DNA of 7,949 bases, taken from the NCBI GenBank assembly GCA_005879015.1, contig VBMC01000129.1, positions 1 to 7,949 of the forward strand, read 5' to 3'. A program made the position numbers and the translations under genes. Below, one piece after another: positions 1 to 6,272 of this stretch. This stretch comes from Methanobacteriota archaeon (GTDB lineage Archaea > Thermoplasmatota > Thermoplasmata > RBG-16-68-12). Position 1 is the stretch's first letter. The number at the start of each line of letters is the position of its first letter. The notes beneath the pieces were generated by a model. That model was not told the origin of the DNA. It worked only from the letters and a program-made list of their open reading frames with translations, and did no database searches.

Positions 1-1
1 T

Positions 2-319
2 CCTCTCCTGGCGTATCAGGCGGATCCGATCCGAGAAAGCGTGAAGCGTCTGGGTCGAAAATGGACGCTGCTCATCCTTCGCGACATGGCCTTCCTGAAG
101 CTGAATCGGTTCGGACAGATCCTCCGGAACAATCCCGGCCTCACGCCGCGGGTGCTCTCCCGCCGGTTCGACGAAATGGAGGAGGAGGGGCTCGTGGAAC
201 GCTTGGAAAGAGAAGACACCGTCAGGTACCGCCTGACGGATCGCGGCGAAGACGCCGTGTTCATCCTCCTCGCCTTCCTCCGCTATGGCATTCGCCATCG
301 CGGCGGCGACGGGCGGTAG
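2..319 (+). CDS. HxlR-family winged helix-turn-helix transcriptional regulator (5' partial)
   Basis: Probable DNA-binding repressor or activator of the HxlR type, a cytoplasmic dimeric winged helix. The frame is open to the left edge, so 105 C-terminal residues are present. The GTG at 41 is an internal codon, because the residues before it (DPIRESVKRLG) already match the family's N-terminal helix. The family pattern is clear: GRKWTLLILRDM, then LTPRVLSRRFDEMEEEGLVER (recognition helix region), then the wing ending YRLTDRG. In many relatives a Cys-Pro stands 12 residues before the Lys of GKW; here it is Asp-Pro, so that redox-active Cys is absent at this position. The gene ends 61 bases before the surface-protein gene on the same strand. 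Its target cannot be told from the window. Family assignment is firm; the ligand is unknown. Confidence 0.85.
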   Translation, partial: PLLAYQADPIRESVKRLGRKWTLLILRDMAFLKLNRFGQILRNNPGLTPRVLSRRFDEMEEEGLVERLEREDTVRYRLTDRGEDAVFILLAFLRYGIRHRGGDGR

Positions 320-340
320 CCATCCGTCAAATGAAGAACG

Positions 341-346
341 TTTTAT
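341..346 (+). promoter_or_regulatory. Possible TATA box for the surface-protein gene
   Basis: TTTTAT is the only AT-rich stretch in the gap between the regulator and the surface-protein gene. A start site about 25 bases downstream would leave a short leader carrying the purine run AAGGGGG (372-378). That run could act as a ribosome binding site for GTG 381 (2 bases away) or better for ATG 390 (11 bases away). The match to the archaeal consensus is weak. Confidence 0.3.
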
Positions 347-380
347 GGTCTAGGACGACCTGGATAGTGGCAAGGGGGTT

Positions 381-2549
381 GTGGCGGCGATGCGGCCGGG
401 TCGTGCGGTGGGCTTGTGTCTCATCGCGGTCGTTCTGGTGCAGGCCGGTTTCTTCGCGGGTGCGCCGCCGAATTCCGGTGGGAATCGTTTCGTGCTGAAT
501 CGAGGCGCGCACATCCCTTCGGTGACGTCGGGAGCTAGGACCGTCGCCGTGCCGGATGGGAAACCGAACGCACCGGGCTTGATCGTCCAGGATCTGTCCC
601 CTGTCCTCCGCACCGGTTGGGAAGCCCTTTCCTTCCAGCCGAGTGGCCTGACCCCTCCCGATGTCCAGGTGGCCGTGGGGCCGGCCCACGTGGTGGAGAC
701 CGTGAACCTCGCCCTCGGGGTGTATTCGAAAGAGGGCGTGCCCCTTGTGACATACGACCTCTCGACCGTGTTCGCCACCGGATCCGATTTCTTGAGTGAT
801 CCCCGCATCGAATACGATGGCCTTAGCGGTCGGTGGTTCGTGACGATCGGCGACTTCACCACCGGACAGGTCCTCGTCGCGGCTTCGCGGTCAACGGATC
901 CCACGCTCGGGTGGTCGATCGATCGCGTCCCCTCTTCGGCCACGTCCGAATGTTTGGATCAACCGATCCTTGGAGTCGGAACGTTGAACGTGATCGTGTC
1001 CGTGAATGTCTATTCGAATTGCTTTTCGTCGACGTACACCCTTAACGGCGCCCAGTTCTGGGTGATCAACAAGACCGATCTGGTCACGGGCGCCCTCAGC
1101 CCCTCCGTGTGGCCTTCCCCGCGGTATGCGACGGATTTCTCCATCCACCCGGTCCGGATGGAAGGCCGCAGTCTCATCCAGTACATGGTTGCGACGCTGT
1201 GGGATGTGAGCACCGACACGTCCAGTGCGCTTCAGTTGTTCGAGGTGAGCGGCTCGCCGCCGGATGCGGTCGCCGTGTCCGAGATCGATCGTGCGGTCGC
1301 ATCGGCCGCCTTGCCTCCTCCGTCGACGCAGCTGGGAACCGTGTACACGCTCGACACCGCCGACTTCCGGATCTCGGATGCGGTGTGGTCTCGGGGCCTC
1401 CTCTGGCTCGGCTTCAACGAGGTGTGCCCTGGGCTCCCCTCGACGGCATGCGTTCGCTTGATTGAGGTGGAGACAACCGCGAGGACGATCCACCAGGACT
1501 TCCGAGTCTCGTCGACCTCGCGGCACTATTTCTACCCGGCGCTCGCCCTCGACGGCGCGGGCAATCTCGCCGTCCTGGCGGGATACGCATCCGGAAGCGA
1601 ATATCCGGGTCTCGTCGCGACCGGGCGGCTCACCGGCGATCCGATCGGAGTCTTGCAGCCTCCCGTCGTCGTCAAGGCGGGCGTGGGCCTCGATCAATCC
1701 TGGTGTGACACGAACACGACCCAATGCCGCTACGGTGACTACTTCGGGTCAAGTAACGACCCGTCGGACCCGACTCTGGTTTGGCTCGCCGGAGAATTTG
1801 GCCGTGGTAGCGCGCTCGGATGGGGGACGTACATCTCGGCGGTTCGGATGAAGGCGATGCTCACCCTGAATTACTCCGTCGACTCGGGCCTCCTACCTGC
1901 GATCGGCCCGATGCTGCACTTCGTCCGGAACGGGACTCCGGATTCGGTGGCGATCGGCGCGGAGCCGGTGACCTTCCTCGCGGATCCGGGAACCGCTTGG
2001 CGGATCGACTCGAGTTTCACTACACCGTCTCGCGAAGCGCGGTACGTCTCGCGGGCGTCCGATGCGCCGAACCTCGCGGGGGTTGCGAATCGCTCCGCGT
2101 CGACCTCATTCGTCTATCAGGTCCAGTATCCGCTGACGATCGATGTGGGTACCGGAGGGTCGGTGGCCTACGCGACGAATTCGACCACCCACACGGTGGC
2201 CGCCGGAACGAAGGATGTCGTCTACGTGTTCGCGGGACATACCGTGAATCTGACGGCCATCCCAACCTCGGTCTTCTGGGCATTCACCGGATGGACCGGG
2301 GATCTGGCGGGCGGCGCCGCCTCGAATGCAATCGCGGTCGGCCAGCCTCGGTCCATCGTCGCACGGTTCGCCCTGAACTGGGCCCTCATCACGGCGATCT
2401 CTACCGTGATCGTGATCGCGGCGGTGACCGCGACCGTCTTCCTCGTTCGACGGAAACGGCGAGCCCGTCCGCCACCGTTCCCGCCGATCCCGCAGGGCCC
2501 ACCGGTCCCACCGCCGTCGCCACCCGAAGGTCCTCCTCCATTGAGCTAG
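381..2549 (+). CDS. Secreted, C-terminally membrane-anchored surface protein with divergent InlB-like domain
   Basis: Function not recognised; this is an archaeal-style surface protein of 722 residues. A hydrophobic signal segment spans about 10-28. The beta-rich region at about 70-490 holds DPRIEYDGLSGRWF (140-153) and RYGDYFGSSNDPSDPTLVW (450-468), patterns common in secreted beta-propeller-like proteins. The stretch 490-582 includes D-x-G-x-x-W (535-540), typical of archaeal envelope repeats. A divergent InlB B-repeat-like unit (YPLTIDVGTGGSV to ARFAL) lies at about 583-665. One transmembrane helix (about 667-689) is followed by RRKRR and a proline-rich tail (695-720), so the bulk should be outside and the tail inside. 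Six external cysteines fall as close pairs (191/214, 349/357, 442/449), suggesting disulfides. The start may instead be ATG 390. Adhesion or ligand binding is a guess; no catalytic motif was seen. Confidence 0.85.
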   Translation: MAAMRPGRAVGLCLIAVVLVQAGFFAGAPPNSGGNRFVLNRGAHIPSVTSGARTVAVPDGKPNAPGLIVQDLSPVLRTGWEALSFQPSGLTPPDVQVAVGPAHVVETVNLALGVYSKEGVPLVTYDLSTVFATGSDFLSDPRIEYDGLSGRWFVTIGDFTTGQVLVAASRSTDPTLGWSIDRVPSSATSECLDQPILGVGTLNVIVSVNVYSNCFSSTYTLNGAQFWVINKTDLVTGALSPSVWPSPRYATDFSIHPVRMEGRSLIQYMVATLWDVSTDTSSALQLFEVSGSPPDAVAVSEIDRAVASAALPPPSTQLGTVYTLDTADFRISDAVWSRGLLWLGFNEVCPGLPSTACVRLIEVETTARTIHQDFRVSSTSRHYFYPALALDGAGNLAVLAGYASGSEYPGLVATGRLTGDPIGVLQPPVVVKAGVGLDQSWCDTNTTQCRYGDYFGSSNDPSDPTLVWLAGEFGRGSALGWGTYISAVRMKAMLTLNYSVDSGLLPAIGPMLHFVRNGTPDSVAIGAEPVTFLADPGTAWRIDSSFTTPSREARYVSRASDAPNLAGVANRSASTSFVYQVQYPLTIDVGTGGSVAYATNSTTHTVAAGTKDVVYVFAGHTVNLTAIPTSVFWAFTGWTGDLAGGAASNAIAVGQPRSIVARFALNWALITAISTVIVIAAVTATVFLVRRKRRARPPPFPPIPQGPPVPPPSPPEGPPPLS

Positions 2550-3152
2550 CGAATTCCCCATGGAGCATCCTCGGGTCGCGGGTTTGCCCCGTGACCGCGC
2601 ATCGCCCTTGCTGACGCACTCCGTTTCCTGGAACTCGCTCTTCGTGCCGAGCGAGCGGTTCGTCCAGCCCGCAACGAACCCCGCGACGAAGGGACATGCA
2701 GGCTTGTCCCGACGTCCCTCTTGTCGGGCCGCGAGGCCGATCGCGGTCCCTTCCGAGAACTCCCAACGGACGGAACCGGTGGCATCGTCGTACTCGATCT
2801 CGCAACGACCCCAGCCCGCTCCGGACAGGATGCTATTCCCCAGGGACAGGAGGTGCACCTTGCCGTCATTGGCCGGCGCATCGTTGGGGAAGCCTGCGCT
2901 CACCTCGGCCCCGTTCCAACCGGAGGTGTAGCCGACCTGGTAGCTTTGCATTCGGGCGGGGTGGTAACCAACAATCCCTTCGAGGACCCGAAGGAAGTCA
3001 TAGATTCGGCCGGCCCACACCAGCATGGTCGGATATTCGGCTCCGCCCCAGTAATTCACCCCTTGCCGGGGATTGTGCGTGAGCAGGTCTTGCGACACGT
3101 GTCGGAATTGCACCTCGCTTTCCTTCTCTGTGACCGTGAAGCGGTGTTTCAT
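2106..3152 (-). CDS. V4R (4-vinyl reductase) domain protein; 3' end doubtful, likely frameshifted
   Basis: Small-molecule-binding V4R domain protein, presumably a cytoplasmic sensor. The formal frame gives 348 residues, but only about 1-186 (to base 2595) look like protein. Within the V4R domain (about 95-187) one sees GRCEIEYD (C117), KPACPFVAGFVAGW (C153) and ETECVSKGDAR (C179, G183-D184). The family normally has a further Cys just after GD-x-x; here it is Ser187. The frame then turns Arg-rich and runs 443 bases antisense to the surface-protein gene, which looks like read-through of non-coding frame. A frame change near 2590-2600 would lead to the TAG at 2546-2548. The ATG at 3152 has GAGGGGA just upstream and lies 12 bases after the roadblock stop, so the two are co-transcribed. 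The N-terminal 90 residues are unassigned. V4R assignment is good; the end point is unreliable. Confidence 0.65.
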   Translation of the reverse strand: MKHRFTVTEKESEVQFRHVSQDLLTHNPRQGVNYWGGAEYPTMLVWAGRIYDFLRVLEGIVGYHPARMQSYQVGYTSGWNGAEVSAGFPNDAPANDGKVHLLSLGNSILSGAGWGRCEIEYDDATGSVRWEFSEGTAIGLAARQEGRRDKPACPFVAGFVAGWTNRSLGTKSEFQETECVSKGDARSRGKPATRGCSMGNSLAQWRRTFGWRRRWDRWALRDRRERWRTGSPFPSNEEDGRGHRRDHDHGRDRRDEGPVQGEPCDDGPRLADRDCIRGGAARQIPGPSGECPEDRGWDGRQIHGMSREHVDDILRSGGHRVGGRIRRVGHRPSGTHIDRQRILDLIDE

Positions 3153-3164
3153 CGTCAGGTCCCC

Positions 3165-3599
3165 TCAGATCTCCTCGAGACGTTCCTCGATCCGTTTCGC
3201 GACCTGGGTCACTTTCAACAAGGCCAATCCGAGGTTCGCAGAGCGTTTCAACAGGCACGCGAGGATGGCCTCCGGCCCCGCTTCCATGACAAGGAGAAGA
3301 CCGTCGCGATACTGGACGACCGAATAGTTGAACGCACCCTGCCTCAGTTCCTCGCCGGTGGACCGGGCGCTTCCGACGATGGCGGCGGCCATGGCGCACA
3401 GGGCGTTCGCCTCATGGCTGCTGCCGAACGTGTGCTGGATCGCGAGCCCATCCCGTCGGGTCACCGCGGCGGAGATCCAGCCCGGGACGTTGCGCATCCC
3501 GGACAGCTCCTCCCTCAACGCCTCCGAAAGATCGATCGGGGGGCGGACGATGAAGGTCTCGAGGGGTGTTTCCGAACGGATCGTGCGCGGAACGGCCAT
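3165..3599 (-). CDS. Roadblock/LC7 domain protein
   Basis: A 144-residue roadblock/LC7 (MglB/Rag-regulator-like) protein, a small cytoplasmic dimerising scaffold that in relatives binds or regulates Ras-like GTPases. Visible hallmarks: NVPGWISAAVTRRDGLAI (37-54), helix EANALCAMAAAIVGSARS (63-80), the strand pair YSVVQYRDGLLLVMEAG (92-108), and the closing helix ANLGLALLKVTQVAKRIEERL (121-141). The domain fills about 24-118 and the last helix follows, as in stand-alone members. ATG 3599 is the farthest usable start, because an in-frame TAG lies three codons upstream. A TATA-like CTTTAAC about 28 bases before it suggests a very short leader or none. It is the first gene of a pair with the V4R gene, 12 bases downstream. 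No GTPase gene lies in the window, so its partner is unknown. Confidence 0.88.
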   Translation of the reverse strand: MAVPRTIRSETPLETFIVRPPIDLSEALREELSGMRNVPGWISAAVTRRDGLAIQHTFGSSHEANALCAMAAAIVGSARSTGEELRQGAFNYSVVQYRDGLLLVMEAGPEAILACLLKRSANLGLALLKVTQVAKRIEERLEEI

Positions 3600-3624
3600 T
3601 CCCTTCGACTAGGTCCGTCACCCC

Positions 3625-3631
3625 GTTAAAG
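3625..3631 (-). promoter_or_regulatory. Candidate TATA box of the roadblock-V4R operon
   Basis: On the minus strand this reads CTTTAAC, centred about 28 bases before the roadblock ATG at 3599. This fits an archaeal promoter with transcription starting within a few bases of the ATG. The bases just after it (TAACGGGGT, 3628-3620) recur beside the TATA box of the Fe-S carrier gene. Confidence 0.4.
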
Positions 3632-3755
3632 CCCACTGGCGTGAGTTTCACGGATGGGATTCATTTGATGCCGTTTCGCGCTCCGATCGTTACAACCCCT
3701 GCTCCTCGAGGCAGCAGTCCGGGACAACGAGGCTTTTCGTGGTCTTCTTCACGAG

Positions 3756-3776
3756 AATCGAATTCGCGGTTCGATT
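3756..3776. repeat. Perfect 7-bp inverted repeat with 7-base spacer
   Basis: AATCGAA (3756-3762) and TTCGATT (3770-3776) are exact reverse complements around the spacer TTCGCGG. The element lies 34 bases after the stop of the phosphatase gene, in the 210-base gap before the roadblock gene. No T tract follows on the minus strand, so an archaeal terminator is not well supported. A protein-binding site or chance are the alternatives. Confidence 0.35.
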
Positions 3777-3809
3777 GTTCACTCGCCTACCCCCGCAGCG
3801 AGCCACGCC

Positions 3810-4991
3810 CTACGCCGACGTCCCACAACAGCAAGAGCAGACGTCCTCCACGATCGCGGGCCGCGTTTCCTCGTCGGTCGTCGCCGCCGAGAAAGTTACG
3901 ACACTCGCGGCAGCCCCGGCAATCGTGAAGCTGTCGGCGTACGTCCCGCTGAACATCGTGTTCATCGACAGCGTCGAGGCGGTCAGGGTGATGCGGCAGA
4001 ACCCGTTCCCCATACCCGGCGTGTTCCCGCCCATGGAGGCCGCGAAGTAGGCGGCCTCGTCGTCGGTCACCGGGTGAACCGTCCAAGGCCACTGTCCCAG
4101 GACTCCGCAGACGCTGAACACCGTACCCGCCCCCCTGACGTATGGGCTTTGCCCGTTCGCGATGCAGTTCGGCATGCCGACTTCGCGTAGGGCGCAGGAA
4201 AGCTGCTTCGACCGCTGGTACGTGTGGTCGTGGGCCTGCAGGACGAGGTCCACCTTTTTCTCGAGTAGGAGGTCCATCAATTCTTGGCTAATTTCACATT
4301 GCATGGGACCGACGCTCAAGCAGACCTTGTGCATCCCGACGATGACCCAGGGGATGGCCTGAGCCCTTGCGGAGTCGATCGCGCCTAGGAGCCAGTGCTC
4401 ATGGGTCGAGTTGCCGGTATACGACCACCAGGCTCCCGAGCTGAAGGAAAGGGCGGGGGAGATCAGGATGACTCTCGCGAGCGGCGAGCTCGACGGGTAG
4501 TCGAAGAAGTATTCCTTGCCGTAGGTGCCATTGATGCCTGGGATCTTGTTCGGCTCACACTTCACGAAGTTGTTGATATATCCTTCCGGCCCGTTGCTTT
4601 CGTGGTTCCCCGAGACGATCTCGAACGGGAAGGTGGCGGGCTTCCTCAGACTCCAGTTGATGAAGTTGCACCAACTCGGTTCGCTCCCCGGAGTGCTGTT
4701 GTAACTCAAGTCTCCCAGCGCGAGGAAAAAACTCAGGTTCCCTAGGTCCGACCGGAGCTTCGCCAAGCCGATTCGCGTGCGCGCAGTCGCGTTCCAGCCG
4801 ATGTCTCCCCCGTAACCGAACGTCAGGCTCACGGTTTGGGCGCGTACGCTTCGACTCACAGGAGCGGGCCCGAGCATCGACAATCCGAGGACGATCCCGA
4901 TCGCCATCGTCAGAGCCACAGCCCCGAAAGCCACCTTCCGTGGTCTCATCCTCTCACCTGCGGGGGAGCAAGCATCCTCCCCGCGTTTCAT
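3810..4991 (-). CDS. Secreted calcineurin-like metallophosphoesterase (purple acid phosphatase-like)
   Basis: Extracellular dinuclear-metal phosphoesterase, 393 residues from ATG 4991 or 379 from ATG 4949. The second start is better supported: AGGTGA stands 4 bases before it and it directly precedes the signal peptide (MRPRK, then a hydrophobic segment at about 21-40). Metal-site motifs appear in family order: GGD (61-63), GDLSY (93-97), GNHES (128-132), VGMH (218-221), and AHDHTYQRS (253-261) in place of the usual GHxH. The spacing fits purple-acid-phosphatase-like enzymes, which hydrolyse phosphomonoesters; the true substrate is unknown. Asn-x-Ser/Thr sequons (67, 85, 98, 112, 154, 194) fit a glycosylated exported protein. 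The C-terminus carries an unusual Cys cluster (385, 387-389). The catalytic core lies before about 340; the last 50 residues are unassigned. It appears transcribed alone. Confidence 0.88.
   Translation of the reverse strand: MKRGEDACSPAGERMRPRKVAFGAVALTMAIGIVLGLSMLGPAPVSRSVRAQTVSLTFGYGGDIGWNATARTRIGLAKLRSDLGNLSFFLALGDLSYNSTPGSEPSWCNFINWSLRKPATFPFEIVSGNHESNGPEGYINNFVKCEPNKIPGINGTYGKEYFFDYPSSSPLARVILISPALSFSSGAWWSYTGNSTHEHWLLGAIDSARAQAIPWVIVGMHKVCLSVGPMQCEISQELMDLLLEKKVDLVLQAHDHTYQRSKQLSCALREVGMPNCIANGQSPYVRGAGTVFSVCGVLGQWPWTVHPVTDDEAAYFAASMGGNTPGMGNGFCRITLTASTLSMNTMFSGTYADSFTIAGAAASVVTFSAATTDEETRPAIVEDVCSCCCGTSA
4954..4959 (-). promoter_or_regulatory. Ribosome binding site deciding the phosphatase start
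   Basis: AGGTGA on the minus strand is complementary to the 16S rRNA 3' end and sits 4 bases before ATG 4949. No comparable site precedes ATG 4991, so the start at 4949 is favoured. Confidence 0.55.
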
Positions 4992-5052
4992 CCGAAAGCG
5001 GCGGGCAATCCGCGGGGACTACGACCCCTCCGCACCCGCCTATGACGGGAGC

Positions 5053-5061
5053 TAGATATAA
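5053..5061 (-). promoter_or_regulatory. Candidate TATA box of the phosphatase gene
   Basis: The minus strand reads TTATATCTA in the GC-rich 209-base gap between the Fe-S carrier gene and the phosphatase gene. A start site about 25 bases downstream, near 5030, gives a leader of about 40 bases to ATG 4991 or 80 to ATG 4949. A leader is consistent with use of the ribosome binding site at 4954-4959. The rest of the gap shows only the T-rich tract next to the Fe-S carrier stop. Confidence 0.45.
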
Positions 5062-5179
5062 CGTTCGCTTCACGCCGCCGCTCTTGGGGCCATCGCATCC
5101 ACCCGTTACAAACGCGTGCAGATCCCGGTCGTGAGATGCCCCGTTCGCGTGGACCGCCTATCGCTTCTCTGTGCGCCGG

Positions 5180-5187
5180 AAAAAGAA
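5180..5187 (-). terminator. T-rich tract, probable archaeal terminator after the Fe-S carrier gene
   Basis: The minus strand reads TTCTTTTT 13-20 bases after the TGA at 5201-5203. Archaeal RNA polymerase commonly ends transcription at short U-rich runs without a hairpin, and this is one of the few T-rich runs in the window. Confidence 0.45.
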
Positions 5188-5200
5188 GGGACGATTCTGG

Positions 5201-5629
5201 TCAATGTGTGTGCGCGTGGCCGTGATGGCCTTCTTTCGCATCGGGAGCCTCTTCACCCTTCGGGTTGAAACTCTGGCCACAACCGCAGGTGGACCAGTTG
5301 TTCGGGTTGCTCACGAGGAACCCGCTGCCCGCGACGCTCTCCGCATAGTCAACGCTCGAGCCGTCGAGGTAGTCCTTGCTGTTCCCGTCGACGAGGACCT
5401 TGAGACCATGGACCTGGACGACCTCATCGCCATCCTGGATTTTCCGATCCAACGCAAGACCGTATCGGAACCCGGAGCAGCCACCGCCGGCCACGTACAT
5501 CCGGAGGTACGTGTCCTCGGGGGTTCCCAAAGGCTTGCCCGTCTCCGGGTCGTCCCTCTGGATGAGCTCCTTGACCTTGTTCGCAGCGGTTTCTGTGAGC
5601 GTGACTTGAATCATCGTCGTTCCCCGCAT
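5201..5629 (-). CDS. A-type iron-sulfur cluster carrier (IscA/ErpA/HesB family) with His-rich tail
   Basis: Cytoplasmic carrier that binds iron or an Fe-S cluster and passes it to apoproteins. The three conserved cysteines are present: C51 in GGGCSGFRYGL and C115/C117 in STCGCGQSF. The core runs from MIQVTLTETAANKVKELI (6-23) to about residue 121, usual for the family. After it comes a 20-residue tail ending HHGHAHTH (135-142), which is not part of the standard fold and may bind metal. The start is uncertain. ATG 5614 (residue 6) matches the family N-terminus and has GGGGA upstream. ATG 5629 is farther out and lies about where transcription should start. The gene has its own promoter with a palindrome, 72 bases after the GNAT gene. 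No SUF or ISC scaffold genes are nearby, so its targets are unknown. Confidence 0.93.
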   Translation of the reverse strand: MRGTTMIQVTLTETAANKVKELIQRDDPETGKPLGTPEDTYLRMYVAGGGCSGFRYGLALDRKIQDGDEVVQVHGLKVLVDGNSKDYLDGSSVDYAESVAGSGFLVSNPNNWSTCGCGQSFNPKGEEAPDAKEGHHGHAHTH

Positions 5630-5639
5630 TTGCTAAGAC

Positions 5640-5654
5640 AATAACCCCGTTATT
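5640..5654. promoter_or_regulatory. 15-base palindrome, candidate operator of the Fe-S carrier gene
   Basis: AATAAC-CCC-GTTATT is a perfect 6-bp inverted repeat with a 3-base spacer. It overlaps the TATA box and the bases between it and the expected start site. A regulator bound here would block TBP/TFB or polymerase. Which regulator is unknown; an iron- or redox-responsive one is an inference from the gene. Confidence 0.45.
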
Positions 5655-5657
5655 TAA
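5649..5657 (-). promoter_or_regulatory. TATA box of the Fe-S carrier gene
   Basis: The minus strand reads TTAAATAAC, a good archaeal TATA element in otherwise GC-rich DNA. It is centred about 25 bases before ATG 5629 and 40 before ATG 5614. Transcription from it would therefore start close to 5629. Confidence 0.6.
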
Positions 5658-5701
5658 CCCTTTGTGCACCGTTTTCGCGACCTTGACGGACCGGCAAAAG
5701 T

Positions 5702-6160
5702 TCACTTCAGCGGCTTCCCCATGTATCGCCGTTCCGCGCGGAAGCCCAGGCTCTCGTACACATGACGGGCGCGCTCGTTCCCTTCCCCGACCTCGAGCTT
5801 GATCTTCCGGTGCCCGCGTTCCCTCGCCCAATTGCTTGCCCAGTCGACAAGCGCCTTGCCGACGCCCTTGTCCCGGTGATCCGGCGCGACCCAGATGTCA
5901 TAGAGGAACGCGTGCGTCTCCGGCGTCAGGAACCCGCTCTCGCCGAGGATCACGTAGCCGAGGGTCTCGCCGGAAGGCCCTTCCGCGATCCACCGTTCCG
6001 TCCGATTGCCTTCCACGAACGCTTCGATCTTCTTCCGGAAGTGGTTCTCCCACGTCCTGCGATCGAGTCCCGCTCGCTCGTCCTCGGGCAGGTCATCCCA
6101 TACGGTCTGCAAGGTCGCGGGCCAGATCAGTGCGAGGTCCGCGCGACGCGCGCGGCGCAT
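5702..6160 (-). CDS. GNAT-family N-acetyltransferase
   Basis: A 152-residue acetyl-CoA-dependent acetyltransferase of the GNAT fold; substrate unknown. Motif A is clear at 86-105 (LYDIWVAPDHRDKGVGKALV), with R96-x-x-G-x-G101 forming the acetyl-CoA pyrophosphate loop. The helix and strand WASNWARERGHRKIKLEV follow, then motif B at 127-151 (GNERARHVYESLGFRAERRY). The N-terminal part (MRRARRADLALIWP) is the usual first strand and helix. ATG 6160 is the only ordinary start in the upstream frame, although the preceding TIDLR also resembles a GNAT N-terminus. No convincing ribosome binding site or TATA box sits close to it. It is divergent from the zinc-ribbon/TPR gene. It may modify protein N-termini, small amines or antibiotics; sequence alone does not decide. 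Confidence 0.88.
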   Translation of the reverse strand: MRRARRADLALIWPATLQTVWDDLPEDERAGLDRRTWENHFRKKIEAFVEGNRTERWIAEGPSGETLGYVILGESGFLTPETHAFLYDIWVAPDHRDKGVGKALVDWASNWARERGHRKIKLEVGEGNERARHVYESLGFRAERRYMGKPLK

Positions 6161-6272
6161 GCGGAGATCGATGGTTCCACCGCCCCATCGTCCAGCGCTC
6201 CGGTGAACGATGAAGATGTCGGCCGTTCATCGCCCTGCCGTTTGTTGTCCCGTCCATCATTGGCCACCCAGA

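Noticed and set aside
891..1724. 277-codon open frame on the minus strand inside the surface-protein gene
   Set aside because: Arg/Asp/Gly-rich composition with no domain pattern. It is an antisense shadow of a well-supported secreted protein in GC-rich DNA.
1820..2614. 264-codon plus-strand open frame overlapping the 3' part of the surface-protein gene
   Set aside because: Frame-shifted shadow rich in Arg and Gly; the InlB-like domain and transmembrane helix are in the other frame.
2721..3629. 302-codon plus-strand open frame
   Set aside because: It lies opposite the roadblock and V4R genes, both recognised by family motifs. Its translation shows no motif of its own.
5696..5699. Four-T run just after the GNAT stop as a terminator
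   Set aside because: Too short and unsupported by neighbouring U-rich sequence.
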